Positions 9,156 through 16,359 of a stretch of DNA of 64,000 nt are shown here, piece after piece (position 1 is the first letter of the stretch; the number at the start of each line of letters is the position of its first letter). A program made the position numbers and the translations under genes. Origin of the DNA: Sulfurovum sp. (lineage in GTDB: Bacteria; Campylobacterota; Campylobacteria; Campylobacterales; Sulfurovaceae); assembly GCA_027062365.1 (NCBI GenBank), contig JAMOTK010000050.1:1-64000 (forward strand), read 5' to 3'. The notes under the pieces were generated by a model. The model searched no databases. It was given only the letters and a program-made list of their open reading frames with translations, and was not told the DNA's origin.

Positions 9156-9638
9156 ATGAAAAATAAACATGAAAATATTGAAAAAATTATCCAAAAACTA
9201 GCTTCTCAAAACCATACTATCTCTTTTGCTGAGTCTTGTACAGGTGGACGTATCGCCGCAACATTTACAGCCGTCTCAGGAGCATCTTCTATCTTAGATG
9301 GTTCTTGTGTCACCTATTCTAATGACATCAAACATTTATGGTTAGGTGTCAAAGAAGAGACGTTAACAAAATTTGGAGCAGTAAGTAGCCAATGTGTGAG
9401 TCAAATGCTAGAAGGTATCCAAAGATTGGCAGGGTCTAACTATGCTTTGGCAGTCTCAGGTATCGCCGGTCCTTTAGGAGGCACAACACTCAAACCTGTA
9501 GGTACGGTCTATATAGGATTACAAACCCCTTTTTCACAAGAAATATTCCAATGCTTTTTTCATGGAGATAGAGAGATGATACAAAGACAATCTACTACTT
9601 TTGCCATTCAAAAATTAGAAGAATTTTTAGAAATTTAA
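9156..9638 (+). CDS. pncC: CinA C-terminal-domain protein (nicotinamide-nucleotide amidase, PncC type)
   Basis: The 160-residue protein consists only of the CinA C-terminal domain. It has the ESCTGGRIAATFTAVSGAS motif near the N-terminus, then GAVSSQCVSQM, and AVSGIAGPLGGT with KPVGTVYIG. This domain deamidates nicotinamide mononucleotide in pyridine-nucleotide salvage. The N-terminal COG1058 domain of full-length CinA is absent, as in E. coli PncC. I chose the ATG at 9156; a TTG at 9129 would add nine residues. A run of T then a strong tRNA promoter follow the gene. Confidence 0.85.
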   Translation: MKNKHENIEKIIQKLASQNHTISFAESCTGGRIAATFTAVSGASSILDGSCVTYSNDIKHLWLGVKEETLTKFGAVSSQCVSQMLEGIQRLAGSNYALAVSGIAGPLGGTTLKPVGTVYIGLQTPFSQEIFQCFFHGDREMIQRQSTTFAIQKLEEFLEI

Positions 9639-9656
9639 ATTTTTTTTTAAAAAGGC

Positions 9657-9685
9657 TTGACATATAAGAATTTATGAGCTATAAT
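9657..9685 (+). promoter_or_regulatory. Consensus sigma-70 promoter of the tRNA cluster
   Basis: A perfect -35 TTGACA (9657-9662) and -10 TATAAT (9680-9685) are separated by 17 bp. The first tRNA begins 37 bp after the -10. A small palindrome CTTAAT-C-ATTAAG lies in the leader. Full-consensus -35 boxes are rare in this window, which fits a strong stable-RNA promoter. Confidence 0.9.
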
Positions 9686-9721
9686 TCCGTCCACTTAATC
9701 ATTAAGGTTAAGTTAAAAAAT

Positions 9722-9797
9722 GACCTTTTAGCTCAGTTGGTAGAGCAATTCCCTTTTAAGGAATGGGCCCATGGTTCGAATCCATGAAGGGTCACCA
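9722..9797 (+). tRNA. tRNA-Lys (anticodon TTT), copy 1
   Basis: Complete cloverleaf: acceptor GACCTTT pairs with AAGGGTC (one G-U), the D-arm is GCTC/GAGC, the anticodon loop is CTTTTAA in an ATTCC/GGAAT stem, and the T-loop is TTCGAAT. The CCA end is encoded. First gene after the promoter at 9657-9685. The sequence is repeated exactly at 10017-10092. Confidence 0.97.
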
Positions 9798-9810
9798 CGT
9801 TTTTATTAAA

Positions 9811-9845
9811 CGTCTTCAGCAGACGGCTCACAAAACTTGTTTTGT
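9811..9845 (+). repeat. Inter-tRNA double-hairpin repeat, copy 1
   Basis: Hairpin 1 is CGTCT/AGACG around the loop TCAGC (9811-9825). Hairpin 2 is ACAAAA/TTTTGT around CTTG (9830-9845). A conserved AAAGTTGAT follows. This copy and the next both lie in the Lys1-Asp1 spacer. See findings for covariation among the five copies. Confidence 0.75.
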
Positions 9846-9875
9846 TAGTGAAAGTTGATTTTTATTAGATGACAA

Positions 9876-9910
9876 TATCTTCAGCAGATAGCTCACAAAA
9901 TTTATTTTGT
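9876..9910 (+). repeat. Inter-tRNA double-hairpin repeat, copy 2
   Basis: Hairpin 1 is TATCT/AGATA around TCAGC (9876-9890). Hairpin 2 is ACAAAA/TTTTGT around TTTA (9895-9910). Relative to copy 1, two base pairs of hairpin 1 have changed on both sides, so pairing is kept. Confidence 0.75.
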
Positions 9911-9935
9911 TGGTAAAAGTTGATTTTATTTAGGT

Positions 9936-10012
9936 GCGGTGGTAGTTCAGTTGGTTAGAACGCCTGCCTGTCACGCAGGAGGTCGCGAGTTCGAGTCTCG
10001 TCCGCCGCGCCA
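9936..10012 (+). tRNA. tRNA-Asp (anticodon GTC), copy 1
   Basis: Acceptor GCGGTGG pairs with CCGCCGC. The anticodon loop is CTGTCAC within CCTGC/GCAGG, the T-loop is TTCGAGT, and G73-CCA is encoded. The second tRNA-Lys follows after only 4 bp, so the two must be cut from one precursor. An exact copy lies at 10603-10679. Confidence 0.97.
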
Positions 10013-10016
10013 CGAT

Positions 10017-10092
10017 GACCTTTTAGCTCAGTTGGTAGAGCAATTCCCTTTTAAGGAATGGGCCCATGGTTCGAATCCATGAAGGGTCACCA
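10017..10092 (+). tRNA. tRNA-Lys (anticodon TTT), copy 2
   Basis: Same sequence as 9722-9797: anticodon loop CTTTTAA, CCA encoded. It sits 4 bp after tRNA-Asp copy 1. Confidence 0.97.
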
Positions 10093-10108
10093 CTTATATA
10101 TTAAAATA

Positions 10109-10143
10109 TGTCTTCAGCAGACAGCTTGCAAAACTTTTTTTGT
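10109..10143 (+). repeat. Inter-tRNA double-hairpin repeat, copy 3
   Basis: Hairpin 1 is TGTCT/AGACA around TCAGC (10109-10123). Hairpin 2 is GCAAAA/TTTTGT (10128-10143) with a closing G-U and loop CTTT. It is followed by AAAAGTTGATTT, and the next tRNA begins 15 bp after hairpin 2. Confidence 0.7.
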
Positions 10144-10158
10144 AGCAAAAGTTGATTT

Positions 10159-10234
10159 GGTCGCTTAGCTCAGTTGGTAGAGCGCTACCCTTACAAGGTA
10201 GATGTCATAAGTTCGAGTCTTATAGCGACCACCA
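10159..10234 (+). tRNA. tRNA-Val (anticodon TAC), copy 1
   Basis: Acceptor GGTCGCT pairs with AGCGACC. The anticodon loop is CTTACAA in CTACC/GGTAG, the T-loop is TTCGAGT, and CCA is encoded. An exact copy lies at 10464-10539. Confidence 0.97.
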
Positions 10235-10293
10235 TATTTATTAACAGTACGTAAAATGAATAAAATTCATCTTTACTACGCTAACGCTGTATT

Positions 10294-10327
10294 TACTTCA
10301 GCAGTAGGCTCATGAAACTAGTTTCAT
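10294..10327 (+). repeat. Inter-tRNA double-hairpin repeat, copy 4 (diverged)
   Basis: Hairpin 1 is TACT/AGTA around the same TCAGC loop (10294-10306). Hairpin 2 is ATGAAA/TTTCAT around CTAG (10312-10327). The stems differ from the other copies on both strands while loop 1 is unchanged. A further small inverted repeat, ATGAAT-AAA-ATTCAT, lies upstream near 10257-10271. Confidence 0.7.
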
Positions 10328-10368
10328 TTGTGTTTAAAGTAATAGTATAACTGTTTATATTTTTCATT

Positions 10369-10444
10369 GACCTTTTCATCTAGTGGCCAAGGATATTACG
10401 TTTTCAACGTAAAAACAGAGGTTCAAATCCTTTAGGGGTCGCCA
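10369..10444 (+). tRNA. tRNA-Glu (anticodon TTC)
   Basis: Acceptor GACCTTT pairs with AGGGGTC using two G-U pairs. The anticodon loop is TTTTCAA in TTACG/CGTAA, the T-loop is TTCAAAT, and G73-CCA is encoded. Unlike the other spacers, the 19-bp gap to the next tRNA-Val has no hairpin repeat. Confidence 0.95.
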
Positions 10445-10463
10445 AAGTTTTAGATAAATATAC

Positions 10464-10539
10464 GGTCGCTTAGCTCAGTTGGTAGAGCGCTACCCTTACA
10501 AGGTAGATGTCATAAGTTCGAGTCTTATAGCGACCACCA
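10464..10539 (+). tRNA. tRNA-Val (anticodon TAC), copy 2
   Basis: Same sequence as 10159-10234, anticodon loop CTTACAA, CCA encoded. Confidence 0.97.
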
Positions 10540-10545
10540 TGACAA

Positions 10546-10580
10546 TGTCTTCAGCAGACAGCTCACAAAACTTGTTTTGT
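10546..10580 (+). repeat. Inter-tRNA double-hairpin repeat, copy 5
   Basis: Hairpin 1 is TGTCT/AGACA around TCAGC (10546-10560). Hairpin 2 is ACAAAA/TTTTGT around CTTG (10565-10580). It lies between tRNA-Val copy 2 and tRNA-Asp copy 2. Confidence 0.75.
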
Positions 10581-10602
10581 AGCAAAAGTTAACTTTATAG
10601 GT

Positions 10603-10679
10603 GCGGTGGTAGTTCAGTTGGTTAGAACGCCTGCCTGTCACGCAGGAGGTCGCGAGTTCGAGTCTCGTCCGCCGCGCCA
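10603..10679 (+). tRNA. tRNA-Asp (anticodon GTC), copy 2
   Basis: Same sequence as 9936-10012 with encoded CCA. Last gene of the cluster. No clear intrinsic terminator is visible in the 27 bp before the convergent HupE-like gene. Confidence 0.97.
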
Positions 10680-10706
10680 CACTTCAAAAACTTTTTCAAT
10701 AAACTA

Positions 10707-11690
10707 TCAAAATGCTAACATACGTTCTATTAACCAAAATGATGAAACTATCCCCATACAATAGGCAATCAAAAATTCTATTTTTTTATGATACGCCATA
10801 GAAAAATATCCTATGCCAAACATCACTATAGAAAAAAAGCTCACAAAAAGTAATTGTCCTAATTCAACCCCTATATTAAATGCAATTAAAGCTAAGAAAA
10901 TATCATTTGCAGGTAAGCCTATACTATTGAGTACACTAGCAAAACCTAAACCATGGAGTAGACCAAAGAGTAACACCATCAACGGAAGATAGAATTTACT
11001 TCGTATCTTCTTTTTATCAAAAATTACTTCTCGAAATAAAATCACAATACTTAATGCTATCATTGCCTCTACATAAGGAATAGGCACACTTAAAAAGCCT
11101 AAAACACTTAATCCTAAACTAATAGAATGTGAAAGCGTAAATGCTGTAATAGAATAAAATAATTCTTTGAGACTAGAAGCTAGAAAAATCAATGCCAATA
11201 AAAAGAGTAAATGGTCATAGCCTGTTAAAATATGAAAAAATCCTAATTCTACATATTCTTTAAATATATTCCAAGAAGAATGTGTAACAGCAATAAACAT
11301 AAATGGGGTAGACGCTCTTAAAAGATTTTGTTGTTTCTCTTTTTTATCTTTGTCTTGGTATTCTATTAAGATACCTTTATCTCTTCGAATAAGCCCCTCT
11401 ACCCATATACGTTGCCCTAGCAATCCTTTTTCGCCACAATTTAAATGATAGGTATCTATAATAAATCCATTTGTTACTGTTTTATTTCCAAAGGTTACTC
11501 TCGTACAATATGCAGGAAAATGTATCTGAATCTTTTTTGCTTGAGAGTCTTCCAAAGGCTTTTTATAGACCAGTAATAAATCTTCTGTATCTGATGCTGT
11601 AATCTTCAAATAAGACAAGCCAGTTTGATGTCCCATTACACAAGAAGATACCCCTACAAGATATATTACTATAGATAACAATCGTTTCAT
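10707..11690 (-). CDS. HupE/UreJ-like membrane protein with N-terminal periplasmic domain
   Basis: The 327-residue product has a signal peptide (about 1-20), a soluble beta-rich domain (about 20-140), and then about six transmembrane helices. The membrane part has the HupE/UreJ_2-type motifs: GYDHLLFLLALIFLASS, TAFTLSHSISLGLSV and LLHGLGFAS. The conserved His and Asp residues resemble the metal-binding motifs of HupE/UreJ nickel permeases, so metal transport is possible. The substrate cannot be read from sequence, and no urease or hydrogenase genes are nearby. Its ATG overlaps the stop of the PPIase gene as ATGA, so the two are cotranslated and probably form the tail of the pel transcript. 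Confidence 0.75.
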   Translation of the reverse strand: MKRLLSIVIYLVGVSSCVMGHQTGLSYLKITASDTEDLLLVYKKPLEDSQAKKIQIHFPAYCTRVTFGNKTVTNGFIIDTYHLNCGEKGLLGQRIWVEGLIRRDKGILIEYQDKDKKEKQQNLLRASTPFMFIAVTHSSWNIFKEYVELGFFHILTGYDHLLFLLALIFLASSLKELFYSITAFTLSHSISLGLSVLGFLSVPIPYVEAMIALSIVILFREVIFDKKKIRSKFYLPLMVLLFGLLHGLGFASVLNSIGLPANDIFLALIAFNIGVELGQLLFVSFFSIVMFGIGYFSMAYHKKIEFLIAYCMGIVSSFWLIERMLAF

Positions 11691-12526
11691 TGTATCTCTA
11701 CTCGATATTGAGATAAGATTTTTTGATAAGATTTTTCTATACTGTCATTTTTTCTTTGTCTTAGATAATCTTGATATACCCTACTTTCTACGTCTTCAAA
11801 AGGATAGGCTTTAGCAATTACTTTTTCTTTAATATATAGAATGTGCATTCCTTCTTTAGAGTGTATAGGACCAAACCATTTACCCTTAGGCTTTTGTAAT
11901 AATTCTCTAGTAAAGTAACGACCAAATGTTTCTATTATTTCTGTAGGAGTAGCATGTAGCATTTGATTGCCTTTGTTAAATGCTTCACCATACTGTAAAG
12001 CATCTTTAGGAGGGATATGCAGTCTATTAAGCTGTTTTACTACCTCTTCTAATACTTTTGTCTCTCCTTTTAAAAAATATATATGTGCAAAAGAGAGTAC
12101 CGTTATATGACTATATTCTTCTATATTCTTTTGATAATAAAGAGACAATATTTCTTCTGTAGGTTCTGTAAATTGTGTAGAGGAGTGCATAATAAGTTTC
12201 ATTTTATGGATAAGTTTTTTTCGTATTTCACTGTCATTACGTGCAATATCCAGAGCTTCTGCTTCATAGAGTAATGCTTCATCATAAAAATATTTATCTA
12301 TGATAAGTCCTAACTCTTGATTACTTGCATTGCGTTCCCATATAAGATAAAATTCTTTTTTTAACTTCTCTTTTTCAATAGCCGTAATAACGATAGGTTT
12401 TTGGGTATAACCATTAGATGGTGTACTCGTATTGGTATACAATAGATACAACAAACTACCTAACACGATAAAGTGAATATAAGGTTCACCTAACATATAT
12501 TTAAGAACCTTTTTTAAACTAAACAT
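11687..12526 (-). CDS. Membrane-anchored parvulin-type peptidyl-prolyl isomerase
   Basis: The 279-residue protein has a short cytoplasmic start, one transmembrane helix (about 17-31) and a periplasmic part with PpiC-like features. These include YSHITVLSFAHIYF, a central region ending KGKWFGPIHSKEGMHILYIKE (split here as KGKWFGPIHS and KEGMHILYIKE), and PFEDVESRVYQDYLRQRK at the C-terminus. This arrangement is typical of PPIases that pair with HupE/UreJ-like genes. It starts 15 bp after the PelB-like barrel gene and overlaps the HupE-like gene by 4 bp. A role in folding secreted or outer-membrane proteins, possibly the PelB barrel, is inference from position. Confidence 0.75.
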   Translation of the reverse strand: MFSLKKVLKYMLGEPYIHFIVLGSLLYLLYTNTSTPSNGYTQKPIVITAIEKEKLKKEFYLIWERNASNQELGLIIDKYFYDEALLYEAEALDIARNDSEIRKKLIHKMKLIMHSSTQFTEPTEEILSLYYQKNIEEYSHITVLSFAHIYFLKGETKVLEEVVKQLNRLHIPPKDALQYGEAFNKGNQMLHATPTEIIETFGRYFTRELLQKPKGKWFGPIHSKEGMHILYIKEKVIAKAYPFEDVESRVYQDYLRQRKNDSIEKSYQKILSQYRVEIQ

Positions 12527-12541
12527 AGTTGATTGCCTCCT

Positions 12542-15295
12542 CTAAAAAAATTTACGATAACGCAAAAAGAGATTAAAACTACTCTCTTGTGTACCATTGA
12601 CTGCTTGATTGTAATTAAATCCAAACACAAGATGGTCTTTGTCATAAATGTTTCCCCCATACCCTGCACCTACTGAAAAATTGAATTGTTCAAATAAGGT
12701 ATTATAGGAAGGGGAAAACTGCATATACGGTCGCCAGACACGTGTATAGTTTGTTTTATTCACTGTACCATACGCAAAATTCATTCCCACTGTAGAAAAC
12801 GATTCAGGTAAGGCTTTCCCTTTAAAAGGTTGTAATGTATCAATAAGCCCCCTAGAAGTATTATTTTCAGAATACTCCCCAAAATCAGCAAATATCCCCC
12901 AAGATATATCAGGGTAGCCTGAATGTAATTGCTGATACCATTCAAGTCTACCATAATATCCATTCCCTAAAAAACGCTCTTCTTGATCATAAAATTCTTG
13001 GTAAAACAAAGACAAAGAAATACTTGAAGAGGGTAAATATTGAAAAGAAGCTTTTAATTTTACTTGGTCTTTTTTTCCTGCCAATAAAAGATATGTGGTA
13101 TCTGATGCTTTCATACTATTGTTATATCCTGCTTCTAATATAACCTTATGCATCGGTCGATAGTGTGTAAAAATAGAAAAATAACTATAGGCTTTTACAG
13201 AGTCACGTACACCCATATCAACTTTCATATATCCTTTGTCAAATTGTTTTTGAAGACCTAATGCAAAACTTTTATCTGAATTGGGTATATTTTGTAAATT
13301 TTTACTGTCTCTATTTGTATTTTTAGCAAAAAATAGTGAAGAAAAAAGATACCATCCATCTTCTAAATAATATCTTTGTGAAATATCAAAATATTTTTGA
13401 ACTATAGAACTACGGTCTAAATATCCTGTATCAATATCTACCTTGTTTGCATTAGATTCAATCAAGTCCAATCTTTGTTTATAAAGTAACGCATCGTATC
13501 TATTGTTTTCTAACCCTTCAAAGGTTAAAGTTTCTGCCCATGCGATATTACCTGTTTTTATAGATGCACTGACCCTATCTCTAATAGGAAGCATTTTATA
13601 AAACTCTGTTAATATATCTAAAGTCTCTATACGGTTATCCTCATGTAATGCCATACTAAGTTGCATCCATGGTTCAAGGGTATCTAATCGTGTTGTCAAA
13701 TACCGTGCATACTCATGTGCATTATTTCGTAATGCCCAAAATATAGATAAATTTATATAATCTTTTTTATCCAAAATAGTTTCTGATTTTTCCAATAATC
13801 GTTTAAACGCATCTACTCCTAAAAAATAAATTGAAGATTCTAAATAAGATTTTAAAAAAACTTTATCTTCCAATAATGTAGGACTATCCCTTTGTTGTAT
13901 ACGAAGAGACAGGTACACTTCACGCATTATTTTTAAAAATCCATTTGTTTCTCCACGCGTTTGCATCAAGTTTGCATACATCATTTTAGTCTCAATATTA
14001 TTTTTATCTAAGAGTAAAAGTTTTTGTACATAGACCATAGCCCGATCAGACCTTTGTAACATATAATGTCCTACTGCCAACGGTAAGTATAAATCTGAAT
14101 GGATATTTCCTTTTTCTTCAATTTCAAATATCATTTTTTGAAGATTTTCATCATTATGGTTGTTCAAGAAGAACCATAGTATACTCTCAACAATAAAAGC
14201 AGAATTAGGTTCAATAAGCCTAGCTTTATGTAAACAAACAAGTGCATTTTCTTTTTCATCCAATGCCTGATACATATTTGCTTTCATTAACCAAAAATTT
14301 ACATTAACCTCTAATTTTTTACCCTCTTTTGTCCCTGATATTTTTTCTAATGCTTTTGAGAGTTTTAAGTACTCTTTTTGTTCATAAAGTAGATTAATAT
14401 ACATTAAATAAAGATACTCTTTTTTAAATCTAGTATATCCATCTAAGGTAACATCTATTAGTAACGCTTTATCTTTATCAGAAAAATATGCAATCATACG
14501 TTCGGTATCAACGAAACGTCCTTGTCCTAAAAGATACAGTGCTTTTGAAGCATTTGCTGCAGGTTCAAAACGCTGTAAATACCACCCCATATCACTTATT
14601 TTTTGATAATACTTTACTTCCCTATCCCCTAAAGTGCTTTTATTTATACGCAATAATATAGTATATGATTTTTCAATATTATTTTGAGATAAATAATAAT
14701 CTGAAATATCTTGAGCCACATTAAAACTAATAGAGTCAAAAGATTCAACCAAAGATAAAATACGCTGTATCGATTCTGTTTCGCCTAAGTTTATATAAAT
14801 TTGTAATGCTTCTTCTATCCATTCTATTTTTTCATTGTTTTGGCTAAATAATGATTCAAGAAGTAATGCAGATTCTTCGGGGTTTCCCACCTTATCATTA
14901 ATAAATTTTATCATCTCTATATTTTCTTTTGTAGGATTAGAGATAGCCTCTTCTAGTAGCATAGGTGCTATCATTTCATATTGATAATATGTCACACCAT
15001 ACTCAATAATCTTCTTTTTTAACGCTACAGTTGGTTGTTTTTTATAGATAAATAAATAGTGTTCCAATGCCTCAGGTCTTTTGTCTAACCATTGAGATAC
15101 TTTAGCAGCTTGTTCGTGCCAATAGATAGAATTTGGATATATTTTTAATGCTTTTTTACTCACAATATATGCATTTTTCAAATCCGTACTATAGATAAAA
15201 GTGTCATGCATCAATTTCATTGTTTTATTGGATTCAGATGAAGATACTCCATATAAATAAAATGTTAAACAAAAGATTCCTATAACATATCTCAT
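12542..15295 (-). CDS. pelB: PelB-like TPR / outer-membrane beta-barrel protein (C-terminal part of a split PelB)
   Basis: The 917-residue product has a signal peptide (about 1-18), tetratricopeptide-like helical repeats over about 20-630, and a C-terminal region of alternating aromatic strands (about 650-917). It ends in a terminal Phe (LRYRKFF), the usual beta-barrel end. In Pseudomonas, PelB is one chain of an inner-membrane helix, many TPRs and a 16-strand porin through which Pel is exported. Here the inner-membrane helix and first TPRs are on the separate upstream gene (15292-16359), which this gene overlaps by 4 bp. Length and order strongly suggest the two together do the job of PelB. 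Confidence 0.75.
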   Translation of the reverse strand: MRYVIGIFCLTFYLYGVSSSESNKTMKLMHDTFIYSTDLKNAYIVSKKALKIYPNSIYWHEQAAKVSQWLDKRPEALEHYLFIYKKQPTVALKKKIIEYGVTYYQYEMIAPMLLEEAISNPTKENIEMIKFINDKVGNPEESALLLESLFSQNNEKIEWIEEALQIYINLGETESIQRILSLVESFDSISFNVAQDISDYYLSQNNIEKSYTILLRINKSTLGDREVKYYQKISDMGWYLQRFEPAANASKALYLLGQGRFVDTERMIAYFSDKDKALLIDVTLDGYTRFKKEYLYLMYINLLYEQKEYLKLSKALEKISGTKEGKKLEVNVNFWLMKANMYQALDEKENALVCLHKARLIEPNSAFIVESILWFFLNNHNDENLQKMIFEIEEKGNIHSDLYLPLAVGHYMLQRSDRAMVYVQKLLLLDKNNIETKMMYANLMQTRGETNGFLKIMREVYLSLRIQQRDSPTLLEDKVFLKSYLESSIYFLGVDAFKRLLEKSETILDKKDYINLSIFWALRNNAHEYARYLTTRLDTLEPWMQLSMALHEDNRIETLDILTEFYKMLPIRDRVSASIKTGNIAWAETLTFEGLENNRYDALLYKQRLDLIESNANKVDIDTGYLDRSSIVQKYFDISQRYYLEDGWYLFSSLFFAKNTNRDSKNLQNIPNSDKSFALGLQKQFDKGYMKVDMGVRDSVKAYSYFSIFTHYRPMHKVILEAGYNNSMKASDTTYLLLAGKKDQVKLKASFQYLPSSSISLSLFYQEFYDQEERFLGNGYYGRLEWYQQLHSGYPDISWGIFADFGEYSENNTSRGLIDTLQPFKGKALPESFSTVGMNFAYGTVNKTNYTRVWRPYMQFSPSYNTLFEQFNFSVGAGYGGNIYDKDHLVFGFNYNQAVNGTQESSFNLFLRYRKFF

Positions 15296-16359
15296 TTATT
15301 CTCCTCTTTGAGTAATTTTATAGAAAGTGCACTAGCCTTATCCAATGCATTTAATGCTATATATAACGAAAGTATCTTTTGCATGACTTCATCATCATTT
15401 AAATAATCATCTTCATACAATTGTGCTACTTTAATAGCTTCACTATTGAATCCTGAAAAGGATAAAACGTTCATTGCTTTAAAAAAATAATCCTTTTTTT
15501 CTTTTTTACTCTCACTCTCCTCATAAAGCTTAATATAGAGTGCTGATGCATCTTTATGCTTACCTGTAATTTCTTGCATTCTAGCCATTTCATCATTATA
15601 ATTACTGTCTATTTTAAGCAATTTTTGAAGTATTTCTAAGGCTTTTTCATTTTGACCTTTATCTATATACATAGAATACGTAACATTTAACCACTTTTCA
15701 GATGACTTTCCATCTAGCGTTGCTAAAGATTCCAAACAAAATTGCTTCTCTTTGATATGTCCAATTTCTTCTGCAAAACTTACACATTGTTCTAGGGCAT
15801 ATATATTTTTATCTTGATACAAAGGCTTCAAAAAGAATAGTGCTGATTTTTTATCTTTTAGAACAATCGCTTCAGAATACCAAATTAGAGCATCTTTCTT
15901 ATCAAATTTATTTTCTTTTGAAGCTTTTTGCAATAGTTCTTGCATTTTCTTTTTATAGCTATTTGCTTCTTCTTTTTTATTGACTTCTTTATACTTCAAA
16001 AATCTTGCTTTTAGTACTTTAAAATATAAAAGATTCACTTCTTTAGCCATATAGGCATACTTAGGTGTTTGTAATACACCAATAAGCTCTTCTGATAGGT
16101 TGAGGTTTCCTCTTTCAAGACTCACGCGAATAGTCGCAAAGATAAGCTCAATATTTTCAGGCTCTAAACGAAGCATATTTTCAAGATAAATAGCAGCCAA
16201 AGCATGGTTACTACGTTCTTCTAAAATTTGTTTTGGGTCTACTTTACCAGGGTATAAACTAAGTAATATCCCCACAAACAATGCAAAAACCATAAAAATA
16301 TCCCTATACGTTGAGACAATAATACGGTTATCATAAACATAAGATTGAGACATTGACAT
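15292..16359 (-). CDS. Membrane-anchored TPR protein (N-terminal part of a split PelB)
   Basis: About 355 residues, with one transmembrane helix (about 20-37 from this start) and TPR-like repeats such as NHALAAIYLENMLRLEPENI and KALEILQKLLKIDSNY. That matches the membrane anchor and first TPRs of Pseudomonas PelB, which in this locus is otherwise missing its anchor. I chose the ATG at 16359 (AAGAAG upstream). The frame extends to 16395 inside pelA, giving an overlap of 29-65 bp. The next gene overlaps the stop by 4 bp, so stoichiometric synthesis with the barrel protein is likely. Function as a PelB half is inference. Confidence 0.65.
   Translation of the reverse strand: MSMSQSYVYDNRIIVSTYRDIFMVFALFVGILLSLYPGKVDPKQILEERSNHALAAIYLENMLRLEPENIELIFATIRVSLERGNLNLSEELIGVLQTPKYAYMAKEVNLLYFKVLKARFLKYKEVNKKEEANSYKKKMQELLQKASKENKFDKKDALIWYSEAIVLKDKKSALFFLKPLYQDKNIYALEQCVSFAEEIGHIKEKQFCLESLATLDGKSSEKWLNVTYSMYIDKGQNEKALEILQKLLKIDSNYNDEMARMQEITGKHKDASALYIKLYEESESKKEKKDYFFKAMNVLSFSGFNSEAIKVAQLYEDDYLNDDEVMQKILSLYIALNALDKASALSIKLLKEENK

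Noticed and set aside
9798..10602. Repeated spacers between tRNAs as a CRISPR array
   Set aside because: The repeats are palindromic hairpins of unequal spacing separated by tRNA genes, with no unique spacers of fixed length and no cas genes.
10707..11690. Urease or hydrogenase locus suggested by the HupE/UreJ-like protein
   Set aside because: No structural or maturation genes for either enzyme occur in the window; the gene is tied to a PPIase and the pel operon instead.
12781..12963. Small hydrophobic frame inside the PelB-like barrel gene
   Set aside because: It is an alternate frame of a well-supported beta-barrel coding region with no RBS.
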